A stretch of 64,000 nucleotides of DNA, taken from NCBI GenBank assembly GCA_013368325.1, contig JAACJK010000010.1:248001-312000 (forward strand), in the 5' to 3' direction. A model generated the notes under the pieces. The model saw only the letters and a program-made list of their open reading frames with translations. It was not told the DNA's origin and ran no database searches. Source of the stretch: Ephemerocybe angulata (Eukaryota; Basidiomycota; Agaricomycetes; Agaricales; Psathyrellaceae). Shown piece after piece: positions 1 through 10,413 of the stretch; positions within the stretch are counted from its first letter, which is position 1; every line of letters begins with the position of its first letter. The translations under genes and the position numbers were made by a program.

Positions 1-1289
1 ACCGTAGACTCACTTCGCGCTTCGTTCTCAACTATAGTTACGAGCAACATCTCGTCTCCGTCTCTCAGCACCGTACCAATCCCCCATTCCACCGCGTACC
101 TACTTTCCTCGCTGAGGTCACTAGCCACAACATATCGTCTGCGCTTCCTCTGCTCCTCCTCCAGTTTCGACTCGGGGTCACCCTGCGTGATAGTAATCGT
201 GCATCGGTCTCGCTGGAAGACGGGTCGAGAAGTGTTGAGTGGGAGAGGTTCGTGTGCTCGAACAGACTTCCGCCTACGAGGGTTGCGTTTGCCCCTGACA
301 GATCCGAGGGTATTGAGGGAAGAGGGGAAGTATGGCTCAGGAGGAATGATGACGTTCACGCCTTCGCCAACAGGATCGGGGTCTTCGACTTCAGGCACGG
401 CTTCAGAGGGGGCGGGGGCTATGATGGCGTTCTGTTCTGTGTTCCTCTCGGTCTCGGGGTCAAAGTAATCTTCATCGCTAAACGAGTCGTCGGAGGCTTC
501 GTCGTACACCTCGCTGTCCTGGTATTCGTACCTATCATCGTACGCCGAGCGGTGGGGGGTCGTCGATTCTGCCTCGGAGAGCTCCGCATCTGAATGGTTG
601 AGAGGGAGGCGTCCAATAGGGGGAGACGAATCGCGAGTGCGCCATCGTCGAAGGATAAAGGGGGACTGAGAGCGCGCACGAGACCTGCTCCTGTCATCTC
701 CGCCTTCCGAGGGTACCTGCGAGGACGACCGCCACCGCTTCCCGCTGAACATAGACCGGCCACGGTCGTCGGCCGTCGTACTCTCCCGTGTGCTCGTGCG
801 TGACAGTGTTATTCCTGACAGTCCGCCCATCATGGAGGTAATCGATTTGCCGAATGAAGATTGCTTGGACGCATCGCCAGGTTTCGCGGTGCGCGATTGC
901 GTGCGCTCGAGGGCTTCATCGAGATCCTGTGGGAGCATCGGGGTCAGCAGGCCGCTCGAGAATCGGCGCTTGGGCGTCCCGGGAGCGGAGGCGGGCGGGG
1001 ACTCGAAGGACTGATTGCGCGACAGGGACGACCGCTTGCTCGACGCCGGCGAGGGCATCACTGGGTCACCGTTGGGCGTTGGGAGGCCAGTAGGGGCCGT
1101 CGCGATGCGCTTCTCGGCGTTCATTTTGGAGAAGGCGAAGCTAAGCCCGCCGCTGCCACCCGCGCTCGACGACCCCGGACGCGATGGGGGGGCCCCCGTC
1201 GGGGTCGTGCGACCATTGGAGCTGCCCAGTCTGGTGAGCTTGGGCCTCCAGCTCTGGCGCCTGTCCTTTCCGGCGTCGTCGTTGCTCAT
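1..1289 (-). CDS. UspA-domain protein with long disordered N-terminus (3' end outside window)
   Basis: One open frame runs from the ATG at 1289 to the left edge. The first ~360 residues are Ser/Pro/Arg-rich and look disordered: phospho-type Ser-Arg stretches, an acidic patch (YDEASDDSFSDEDYFDPE) and proline runs. The frame then enters a typical universal-stress-protein (UspA) start, RRYVVASDLSEESRYAVEWG followed by a second beta strand (EMLLVTIV). UspA folds are alpha/beta domains that often bind ATP; the ATP loop would lie outside the window. A good 5' splice site (AAG|TGAGT context on the minus strand, intron beginning at 13) suggests the visible exon ends at 14. The start was chosen because it is the first ATG of the open frame and is preceded by an AT-richer leader. 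The domain call is secure; the physiological role is unknown. Confidence 0.75.
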   Translation of the reverse strand, partial: MSNDDAGKDRRQSWRPKLTRLGSSNGRTTPTGAPPSRPGSSSAGGSGGLSFAFSKMNAEKRIATAPTGLPTPNGDPVMPSPASSKRSSLSRNQSFESPPASAPGTPKRRFSSGLLTPMLPQDLDEALERTQSRTAKPGDASKQSSFGKSITSMMGGLSGITLSRTSTRESTTADDRGRSMFSGKRWRSSSQVPSEGGDDRSRSRARSQSPFILRRWRTRDSSPPIGRLPLNHSDAELSEAESTTPHRSAYDDRYEYQDSEVYDEASDDSFSDEDYFDPETERNTEQNAIIAPAPSEAVPEVEDPDPVGEGVNVIIPPEPYFPSSLNTLGSVRGKRNPRRRKSVRAHEPLPLNTSRPVFQRDRCTITITQGDPESKLEEEQRKRRRYVVASDLSEESRYAVEWGIGTVLRDGDEMLLVTIVENEARSEST

Positions 1290-1585
1290 GGTTTCTCGCG
1301 ATGATGGGGGTTGTGGGAGAAGACAGCTTACATACCTGAGGGGATATTTGTCTTTGGGCTTGGTCGCTCTGCAACAAGGCATCAGTCAGGGACACATGAA
1401 AAAGCTCGGCATGGATATTGACCATTAATGCCGTAATTCCTTTTCGATACTATGCAGGTGTAGAAAAGTGTGGTTGGTGGGGAAGAGAAACGGAGGAATC
1501 TCCACAGAAATAGGTTTTGATCCCATGACACGGAACAAACTTGTCTTATCGCCCGTTCGGGGCACTGTGTAATCATGCACCTCGT

Positions 1586-4457
1586 CTAATCTACGGTGGC
1601 GTCTACACTCTGCCCAAGCACAACCTTGGGCTCGTCCTTGTACCGCTCCTCCATCTCATCCAGATCCCGCCGCCCCTTCCTTGACACGACCCGCAGCTTC
1701 TCGATGAATCCTGGCACTGCAAACTGGAAGTGGTCGGGATTGAACTCGGTCATGCTGTGGCGTTCCGTCGCGTTCCCGTGTGCCAAGGTTTGCCAGTATT
1801 CTTCAAAGGCGTCCTCGTCAATCCCAGAGGGAACGATCTTGGCCAAGAACATCTCCCCCTTGACCTTCTCCAAATCTCGGCGTGCCTTAGCTGGGGCAAC
1901 ATCGAGCCGCTGGATCTTATACTCCATCGTCCCTAGAGGCGGGATCAGCCAGGCGAATCACGAGCCAGCTGAATGATGATACGTACATGGGGCGTCGGGG
2001 TTCAAGCAGTCCGACACTGCACGGTGCCCGGGAACCGGATCTTCTCCGATATACGACTTGACCTCTACCCGAAGTTGCTCGACTGGTCGTTCGCCTTCGT
2101 TGCCGTTCCACTCCTCCGGCGAAACCCAAACGTACATCGCATCTGTTCCTTGCTTTGTGTAGAAGGTCGCGGTGCAGCTCTGATGGGGATGGCAGTTAGG
2201 CGCCGTCCGAGCGTGAGTATAATAATTTGGAAACTTGCCTGTTCGCCAAAGCATTTCACCACCTCGGCGGAGATCTGCTCCATTAACCCAACGCACTTCT
2301 CGAAGACCTTCTCCCCAACTCCTTCACCTGGACCAAACAATCGTTCGTCCATTTCCTCCAGAGGGCAGTATTGGAATCCAAACATCCGCTCCGTGTTGTG
2401 GTATGCAACGATTACCCCGTCCATATTACCAATGCGGGCTTGGAATCTGGATATGCATTCAGCATTGAGCTTGAGCTTGAATGGGTTGAGGCAAAGACAA
2501 ATGCTTCTTACCCGTATTTTAAAAAGGCAGATCGAATCAAATCATAATACTCTTTCTCGAAGCTCTCTAAAGCACCGTGCTGAGTTTTGATGGTGTAACC
2601 CGTGTGCTCCTATACAGATAGTTGAAAAAGGGCTGCTAACGCGTAGAGACCAGTCCAACGTACCTCGTAGTTGAGGACATCTAGACGTGTCGGCGTGCAG
2701 GCACGGGTCTTGATATCGAAAACACCGGTACCAGGCAAGCGGGAGTCATAACAGTCAAGTTGCGAGCGCATAACGAATTCCGAGGACTAGGAGAAGCTCA
2801 GCACGCCGAACCAACAAACCCGCGAGAAAATCTTTACCTGAGCATAGCGATAGGCCTCCCGCTCCGCTCTCAGTTCTTGTAAAGTAGCCTCCGGCAGGGG
2901 AGTGTGTTGAAGTAACTTGCTAAATTCAGCCGGAGAAACGGTCAGGAACTTTTCCAAGATGGTTCCCTGCCTCACAGTCAGTCCTCTGTAGCACATTTGG
3001 GCGAAAGGCTCAACTCACCAACCATAGCAATATATTCTTCTCCGGGTAATCGAGCTCTGACTTTAACGAATCTATGGTGTATATACCTTCCCTGTAATTC
3101 ATTTTGACGGATGCAGGCCATCGTTGTGCAGGAGTAAATTGCTTGGACTGCATTACGACAAAACATGAGTTACTGGTTATTGCACGAAGTGGGGGTGACT
3201 GGCCTTCCTTTGGAACTCGCTACTCAAGGTGGAAGTATCAACGTCCTTCTCCCCAGATATGAGGAAGTAGCATTGCGACAGGATTCCCGTGAGAGAGGAA
3301 GTGGAGCCTGCAAACCGTCGGCCTTGACGTTTTGCTAGTGCAAAGAGATCCTGTCAGGTAAGGAGAAGGTCAGCTGCATCTCTTTTAAGAAGGTGGGAAA
3401 TTTGATACATTGTCTCTTGAGCTAGGAACGAAGCCAGGTATGCGGTTGAAGTCAAAATCGGAGACTTTGGGTATAGATTGTAGCCATGGGGTGAAGTTGT
3501 ACACTCTGGAGCGAGGATCTTGTAGCCAATGCACTCCAGGGCTGGTAAAGCAGGTCAAAAATCAAAAAAAGTTTCCGATTGCATGAAGGGGTGTGGCTTA
3601 CTTGAAAAGGACTCTGTCCAGCCCATGGGCAAGCTCAGCGACCGGAGGTGGGGGTTCGAGCTGCTCAACGTCTATCGCAACCCTGGTCAGCCCTCCAAGA
3701 GGATCCCGATTCACAGAAGATGCTGAACCTACCTTGGAGGATGGATTCCTCACCCGGCTGCAAAATTCCGTGCGTTTCCTGTTTCGTACGCACGAAGTGG
3801 GGTGGCCCGCCCTTCCGTGACGCATCTCCACCCTTGCTGCCTTTAATGGCAGACGAGTGGTCTATACCACACACAACGGTTACTAGCAGCATGGGCGAGG
3901 AGGAGGCTGACAGACATACCTTTGTCCACTGGCGCTGTCTTCCCTCTACTGGAAGACTTTTGCCGTTTGGAGGCCGGAGGAGTAACGGGCAGAGGAACAA
4001 CGGCCAGTTTATTCAAGTCCGAGTCAAAGCCCTGCTCCTTGAATACAGGATAGCCGGTTGCGACGATTTGCTCCAGGGGAGTCTTCAGGTTCGAGCCCGT
4101 GTTGTGAATAGCTTCCCCTATTTTCCCCCATGGGAGATTGTCCCAGCGCTTCAGATGTGACAGCTTTGCGGCGAGCCTTTCAGAGATATCGAGGTTTCTA
4201 TCGTCCCCGTCGTCCGCCTGGTCACTGGATATGGGTTTCCGGATGCGCTGTTTGGGGATAGGTGGTAGGTCTCCTTCGAACGATGCTGCAGTGCTTTCAG
4301 GATGTGGAATTTGGTCCTCCGCGTCCGATTTTTCAGAGTTCCATCCTCCTTTTCGAAGAGGTACAACTTCCAGCAAGGACGGCGGGTGCGGGTGCGGGCT
4401 GTTCCCGAGGGCCTTCCGTGCCAGCGACACGGCGCGAGACGTTGAATAACGGTGCAT
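1586..4457 (-). CDS. PET127: PET127 family mitochondrial RNA-processing protein
   Basis: A gene of about ten exons for the Pet127 family, a mitochondrial membrane-associated protein needed in yeast for 5' processing and turnover of mitochondrial RNAs. Exon 1 (4457-3920) has a basic N-terminus suited to mitochondrial import and a low-complexity linker. The conserved core follows in order: LEPPPPVAELAHGLDRVLF, DPRSRVYNFTPWLQSIPKVS, DFDFNRIPGFVPSSRDN, STSSLTGILSQCYFLISGEK, FTPAQRWPASVKMNYREGIY, FDIKTRACTPTRLDVLNYE and the exon containing GNMDGVIVAYHNTERMFGF, ending at the TAG at 1586. The DIKTRA segment fits the nuclease-like fold proposed for the family. The intron at 3148-3203 appears to begin with GC rather than GT. 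The gene lies head to head with ARL8, with about 245 bases between the start codons. Confidence 0.9.
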
Positions 4458-4702
4458 GATTATAGATTAGTGAGGGATGGGTAGGGCGTGGTTGTCGGTT
4501 AAGTCGTAGAGTCCATGATACGTTGTTATGAGGGGAAGAATTGGGGGAGGCGCTTGCTGGCTCCCAGTTGGCAGCAGCGGAAAAAGTCAAGTTGCTCGGA
4601 ACGGAGTCAAGCGCGGGCCATCAGCCGGAGGCAGTTGGAAATGATCTCACCCCGCTTCGACCGCGGCTGCCTTCTCTCTATACCACCTCAACAGGCGCCT
4701 CC

Positions 4703-5890
4703 ATGGGCTTTTTCGCTTCATTGCTCGAATGGGTCTCTGGGTAAGACTTCAACCCGCGCGCTAAAGCCCAATTCTGACCTCCTAGAAGCCTGTTCTTCTC
4801 GAAACAAGCTGAGATAGCCGTCGTCGGGCTTCAGGTCAGGACTGGCAACTGCTCCACTTGTGCACTCTGCTGCGGTACTCACTGAATCTCAGGCCTCTGG
4901 CAAGACCTCCTTCGTGAACGTGATAACCTCCGGACAGGTGAGCTCGTTGGCCGACTGGGTGCTACGAGGAGCTGAAGGTCGCCTTCTCGATAGTGGAGTG
5001 AGGATGTTGTGCCGACCGTTGCGTTCAACTTTCGCAAGATTAGGAAAGGGAATGTTACTCTGAAGATCTGGGACGTTGCAGGTGCGTGGCTATATCTCGA
5101 ATTCGATGGCATCTCTGACCTAGCACCTATCAGGCCAACCAAAATTCCGTTCGATGTGGGAACGGTATTGCAATGGAGTGGACGCTGTTGTGTGAGCCCG
5201 ACTCCTCCACTTGTCCGCAGCTGAATCTCATCACACCTCAGATTCGTAGTAGACGCTGTCGACGTGAGCTTAATCCGCCCTTTCCCCACACTTCAACTCA
5301 ACTCTATAATCCCCTTAACAGCAAGACAAGTTCAACACCGCTCGCTTCGAACTGCACCAGCTCCTCAGCCAACCTACACTTAACGGCGTCCCTCTGCTCG
5401 TGGTACGCATCCCCTACCTATTATCATCAGGAAGTCTAGATCCCAAACTTTATGGCAGCTCGGCAACAAGAACGACCTCTCCGGCCACGCCTCCGTCAAG
5501 GATCTTATCAAAAACTTGTAAGGTCCCCGCCCATCCTGATGCGGCTCGAAGGATCTAACCGACTCGCACTATCTTTAGGCAACTAGACAAGATATCTGAC
5601 AGGGCTGTCTCCGTGAGTGCCACCCCCATTCTGCTATCAACTGCGTTTGACTGACGTTTCCGTTCCCTGCACAGTGCTATTCAGTAAGCTCATACCTTCG
5701 CCATATCGCGTTTCCTGACCCAAGTCTAACATCTTCGTTACGTCTTCCAGTGCTCTATGAAGAGTCAGCACAACCTGTGAGTGCTCCGGACCTTGGCTTG
5801 CGCGATAATTGCGTAGGCATGTTGAACTCGTCTGACATCCTCCTTCAAAGTGATATCGTCCTGCAGTGGTTAGCAGGGAAAAGCCATTAA
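4703..5890 (+). CDS. ARL8: ARL8-type Arf-like small GTPase
   Basis: About ten small exons encode an Arf-like GTPase of ~186 residues. The N-terminus [20 protein letters not shown] is amphipathic, and the Arl8-type start carries no N-myristoylation-type lysine-rich signal. G1 is GLQASGKTS, the switch region reads [12 protein letters not shown]3 is WDVAG and G4 is GNKND. The C-terminus ends [13 protein letters not shown], as in Arl8 rather than Arf1. In animals Arl8 sits on lysosomes and recruits motor adaptors; fungal relatives are expected on vacuole or endosome membranes. One exon (5675-5683) is only 9 bases and supplies Cys-Tyr-Ser of the G5 region. It is convergent with the SCOC-like gene 328 bases downstream. 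The family call is firm; individual splice sites were read by eye. Confidence 0.9.
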
Positions 5891-6218
5891 CTTATCTCCT
5901 CTGATTTCCTTCACTTTCCTTCGACCGGGTTTCTTATTCTATGTCACATTGTATTGCTAATCCTTCGTTCTTCGTTCGTGCCGTTTTAGGATCTGGATCT
6001 TGGAGCTTCATCGTTTCCACTCCTTCTCTCTAGGCTCTTCATCGCCTTCCTCCCTCACTGTCGTTCCCCCACTCCTCCTCTTCGCCTCCTCTGGGGTATC
6101 TTCTGTAACTGTAACTCTCTGGCTAATAGTAACTTCTCGGGCAGCTTACGTCCTGCAGTGCGCTGCTGTGTTGGTATACCAAGCTCGAAACAATTTTGGG
6201 AAAGAGGAGAAAGAGCAG

Positions 6219-6578
6219 TCATCGTCGTTTGGCCATTTGTACAGTAAGGTTGTCGATGTACATTTGGAGTGTTTCGTTCCCCGAGACCAGCTTGTCCACT
6301 TCCTTCTGAGTTGATTCGACCTTGGCGAGCATGACTGCACGGCATTCAAGTCCAACTCCAGATGATGCAAGTTGAGGTTTCGCTCACCTCGAAGGTCCTC
6401 CTGGGCAGACAGGATTTCTCTGCGCAACTCAGTCAGGATGCTAGTTAGTTGGGATTCGAGATAGGACGTACTTCATGACTTTCTCCTTTTTCATGGCATC
6501 TTTGACAATGTCTCCAGTCTTTGGAGACGTCACTCCCCACCCGGGGGAGTCCTGGGACACAAAATCATCAAACTGCAT
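6219..6578 (-). CDS. SCOC-like short coiled-coil protein
   Basis: Three exons (6578-6472, 6440-6388, 6334-6219) join in frame to a protein of about 90 residues. After a short acidic leader (MQFDDFVSQDSPGWG) the rest is one helix: ILTELRREILSAQEDLR, then VMLAKVESTQKEVDKLVSG and ETLQMYIDNLTVQMAKRR. This matches the short coiled-coil protein family (SCOC, DUF2205), which in animals binds Arf-like GTPases and acts at the Golgi and in autophagy. An in-frame ATG further upstream (6668) would add a non-conserved Cys/Arg-rich leader, so the ATG at 6578 is preferred. It is convergent with ARL8, which may or may not be its partner. Family call fairly sure; function in fungi inferred. Confidence 0.8.
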
Positions 6579-6745
6579 GCTCGCTCGTCGTGGTTGTGGT
6601 CGTGATGGAGAAAGGAGAAAGTCAAGCTTGCAATGAGCATGAACCCCTAACAAAATTGATGGCGTCAAGCGGAGCTCAAACTGCCATTATCGCATGCGCA
6701 TGACGCGTCGCGTCGAACTCCTCTCAAGACCTCGACCACCACCAA

Positions 6746-7981
6746 ATGCCCGCCTCCGTAACCAACGACACTCTGCTCGCCTTCAAGGCTGGGCGGGCCT
6801 TCCGCCGCGACGGCTCGAACATCGTTGAGGCCGACCCCGCCAAGGGGGCGATTCTGCTCACGAACGGCGACGATGGACTCTTGCACTTCATCTGGAAGAA
6901 TAGGGAGACGGATGTCAGCGAGGAGGTGCGTCTTACACTCGGGTTGGAATATGGTGGAGAGTACTGATGCATGGGACTATAGGATCTCATTATCTTCCCC
7001 ACCGATGCGACGTTTACCAAAGTCGACCAGTCGAATGGGCGGGTCTATGTTCTCAAGTTCTCGTCTTCGAACCAAAGGCACTTTGTACGTTCACTCCACC
7101 ACGGTCTTGATGACGCCTTGCTAACGCGAACTTTAGTTCTGGATGCAGGTACCTACTCCCATACCCCTTACCCAACGACCCATCCTAACATAGCCCAGGA
7201 CGCATCCTCCGCGCGCGACGACGAATTCGCAAACAACGTAAACGGCGTCCTCCAAGACCCTGAGCATCCCTTGCAATGGGGCACCTCCGGCAGCAGCAGC
7301 TCTTCCGCACCTCCCGCTCAGGCATCCTCGTAAGTATGTCTGCTCGTGCACAGCTCCCTCCCTATAGTATCAGTGCTTACTTCCTCCGCGCCTTCAACAG
7401 ATCCACCACCACCTCCACCACCCCTGCTGCAGCCACCCCAGGCTTCCAAGCAACACCTGAACAGCTTGACTACCTCCAAACGCTTCTCCGAGCCGGTGGC
7501 GCAACCACCGGTGCTGCCGAAGCCGCTATTCCAGGTACTTCTGCTGCTTCCCCACTATTCAGTGATCTAAGGTAGCTAACGCGGCCCGGTTAACAGAAGC
7601 CTCGCTCGTCGACATCCTGACCCCAGCCAACCTCACACCTCTCTTTACAAACCATCCAGAACTAGTACCCACACTCTTTCCCTACTTGCCCCCCGATCTA
7701 CCTATGCCCCCATCCGCCGAGGTCGTGCAGCGTATCATCCAGTGCGTCAACCATCTCAGTCATTTTTGAAAAGCCCACTGACACCGTTTTGAAGTTCCCC
7801 ACAATTCAGAGCGGCTGTTGCAAGTTTCGACCAAGCCCTGAGGACAGGACTCTTGGGCAACCTGGTGCGGCAGCTCGGTTTGCCAGAGGAGGCCGGACTT
7901 GGTATTGCCCCTTTCCTGAGGGCCGTGCAAGCGAAGGCTGACAGGGAGAATCGGGAGGCTGGGGGGATGGACACTGATTAG
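6746..7981 (+). CDS. RPN13: Proteasome ubiquitin receptor Rpn13 (ADRM1)
   Basis: Encodes the 19S proteasome subunit that binds ubiquitin through its N-terminal Pru domain and the deubiquitinase UCH37 through a C-terminal DEUBAD domain. Pru is visible as LAFKAGRAFRRDGSNIVEAD, GAILLTNGDDGLLHFIWKNR, DLIIFPTDATFTKVDQSNGR and HFFWMQ. A Ser/Ala/Pro linker follows, then TPEQLDYLQTLLRAGG and the DEUBAD helices SLVDILTPANLTPLFTNHPE and ALRTGLLGNLVRQLGLPEEA. The protein ends in acidic GGMDTD. The FWMQ core sits on a 12-base exon (7137-7148). The start codon follows a CACCAAATG context and matches the family start. It is convergent with NSE2 (stop codons about 230 bases apart). Confidence 0.93.
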
Positions 7982-8214
7982 ATTTGCTTTGGGGACCATG
8001 TAAATCTTGACATTCTTTTTGACTTTGCAGCAAGCTAGTCTCTGCGCAGTGCGCCCACGCCAAAAATCACTGGAATACGATCGTACAATTAGTCAAAGCA
8101 ACTTAAGAAAGGCGACAATATACAGGTGGGGTTGCTAGGATTAGAGAGGAAAATGTAAGGAAAAAGGAGAGTCTGGGATCGGCAACGGAATACAGTTCGA
8201 CAAGGTGGGTTTCT

Positions 8215-9521
8215 CTAGTCGATGACTTCTTCGTCATCGCTATCATCATCCTTCTCCTCCTGCCTTGCAATGCGACGCTCGTAGGCCTTGACCCTCTGCG
8301 CCAATTTGGGATTGGGCTTGCACTGGCTGAGCGTGAGCAGCTGTCGGCAACCTGCCGCTGGGCACTTCATCGCCTTGTTCGGGTTGTCAAAGGAAGCGCG
8401 GATAGCGGCGGCAGAGAACGAGTGTCCACAGGCGGCCCTGTATGCGTCCGTATTAGCGGACTGAAGGGGACGAGGGTGAGGAGAGTTCTTACGAAGTGAG
8501 AGGGTCTTTGAGGAGGGTGAGGGTGATGGGGCATTTGTAGTCCACGGTTTGACCGCCAATTTCGAGGTCATCGTCGTCGCTGTCGTCACCTTCCTCTACG
8601 CGGAGGTTTAGAATTGCGTATAATATGAAGCAGAGGACGAACCTTTCTCGATAAAGTTGGTTAGAGGAGGCATGGGCGTGTCTGGGTGCAACGCACTCTG
8701 TGAAAGAAGTCAGTATGACACGCGAAAATGTGAAAGAGAGGGCGCATCTTACCCAAATGGCGGATTTGAAGTCGACATATTCGGGGACCTTGGAGTACTT
8801 TTGGCGCGACGTCTTTGCGGCATATGCCTCGTTCCGCTCTACAACACCGTTTTTGTACCTGTCCATAGCATCATCCTACAAAGAAAGAGGATGAGACAAC
8901 CGGAAAATGGGCAGGAAAGGAGGCATACAATCTGGTCTCCCTGCTGGATCTTTTGGTACATTTCATTCAGCACAGAGCCGTTGTTGCGGAACTTGGCACT
9001 GATATCGACGAGCTCGCGCATAATGGTGTCGAGTTCCGCAATTTCCTAGTGCAACGGGCAACGTCAGCCTGACTCGTCACTCGACAGGGCATTCGTACCT
9101 CAGGCTCGTTGTCGTCCTCGGCAGCATCCGCGAGGCCAACACCAATCCTCTCCAGCACGGTCCAATTCTGCCTGATAATCTTGTCGATGGTGTCCCAGTC
9201 GGTCTCCAGCCCTGGCAAAACGTGTGCCTGGGTCTTCTGGATAGGCTGGTCACGGAACTTCTCGACGTCGATGATGTCGTCTTCGTCGTCCTCATCTTCT
9301 TCTTCGTCGGCTTCATTGTCAGAGTCGCTCTTCTTGACGCTTTTGCCTTTGCCCTTGGCAGCGGGCTGCTTCGCAGCATTACGCCTGGTGGGACGTGGCG
9401 CGTCGTCGTCGCTCTCGACATCGTCCATGGCCTGCGTCTGCGTCGGCCTGTCCATCTCGATGTCCTCCGAGTTCTGCCTCCTGTTCGTGGGCCTCCTCCT
9501 CGAGCTGCTTGCTGTCGGCAT
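8215..9521 (-). CDS. NSE2: Nse2/Mms21 SUMO E3 ligase of the SMC5/6 complex
   Basis: Several exons encode a SUMO ligase subunit of the SMC5/6 DNA-repair complex. The N-terminal part is disordered and strongly acidic (a run of Glu/Asp near 9280-9320). A helical segment that would contact Smc5 follows (DWDTIDKIIRQNWTVLERIG, ELDTIMRELVDISAKFRN). The C-terminal SP-RING reads YKCPITLTLLKDPLTS, then ACGHSFSAAAIRASF and CPAAGCRQ, with the Cys/His pattern of Mms21-type ligases. The tail is acidic (DDDSDDEEVID). Two in-frame ATGs are possible: 9593 would add 24 basic residues, while 9521 (MPTASSSRRR) looks more natural and leaves room for the divergent promoter shared with uS12m. Family assignment firm; start uncertain. 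Confidence 0.88.
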
Positions 9522-9662
9522 TCTTGCAATTGGAGATGATGGACGCGTCGTAAATGGAAAAAGGCGGAGACGCGTTCGCTTTGTTTGGCGCATCCCCCTG
9601 AACCAAACTCCACGCGAAACGGGATTTTACCGCTCCGCCAATTGGAGGTTGTCACCGTCGCC

Positions 9663-10332
9663 ATGCTGTCCGCCCTCCGCGCCGTGTCGCGCTCGTCGAG
9701 CTCAACATGGGCCCCGCTGCTCGCCCGCAATCTCGCCGGCCCCAGGCCTCCTCGACCTCCCCCCTGGCCGCCGCCGCACACAGGCGCTGGCTGCCCTCGA
9801 CGCTCCCCGCCCAGCAGCGCTTCTTCCACCCGACCCCGGCCGCCCAGCGCACCATCAACCAGTCCATGAAGGCCAAGAGGAAGCCCAAGAAGTCCGGAGA
9901 AACCCGCTCGCCGCTGCTCCAGACCTGCCCCCAGCGCAAGGGCGTCGTCACCCGCCTCATCATCGCCAAACCCAAGAAGCCGAACTCGGCCAAGCGAAAG
10001 GTCGCCAGGATCAAGCTGTCGACCGGAAAGTCCCTCATGGCCTACATCCAGGGTGAGGGCCACAACTTGCAGGAGCACAGTGTCGTCCTTGTTCGTGGAG
10101 GCAGAACGAAGGATTTGCCTGGTGTGGGGTAAGTTATATGTTTCTGGTTCGCGACGGAGCCCTCCGAAGGCTTACCACCTCCCCAGTTACAAGCTCGTAC
10201 GTGGAGCTTTAGATTTCAGTGGTGTTCCTGGGCGTGGTACAGCCCGCAGTAAATATGGGTATGTGATTTTCACCGTTCTCTCCACATACCTCTCTCACAT
10301 TTGAACTCAGTGCTAAGAAGCCCAAGAAGTAA
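9663..10332 (+). CDS. MRPS12: Mitochondrial small ribosomal subunit protein uS12m
   Basis: The conserved body is unmistakable S12: [74 protein letters not shown] and [20 protein letters not shown], ending AKKPKK. Later exons are 10187-10258 and 10311-10332. S12 helps form the decoding centre of the mitoribosome. The 5' end is ambiguous. The first ATG (9663) opens a mitochondrial-presequence-like frame ([20 protein letters not shown]) that is not in frame with the body. Splicing out 9684-9745 (GTGTCG to CCCCAG) would join MLSALRA to [15 protein letters not shown]. Otherwise translation starts at the in-frame ATG 9707, or the sequence carries an indel. Its promoter is shared with NSE2. Confidence 0.85.
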
Positions 10333-10413
10333 ACGTTCTATAACAACCTCGGCTAGCACTATAATACACAACCCTACGATAGAGATGGTCCCGTCTAGTG
10401 CTGCGACGCCATG

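Noticed and set aside
6579..6668. Upstream in-frame ATG (6668) for the SCOC-like protein
   Set aside because: The extra residues are Cys/Arg/Pro-rich and unlike the family; the ATG at 6578 begins a natural acidic leader.
9077..10078. 333-codon open frame on the minus strand
   Set aside because: It runs across both the NSE2 first exon and the antisense of uS12m, which are clear genes in other frames. Its composition is that of a GC-rich shadow frame and it has no recognisable domain.
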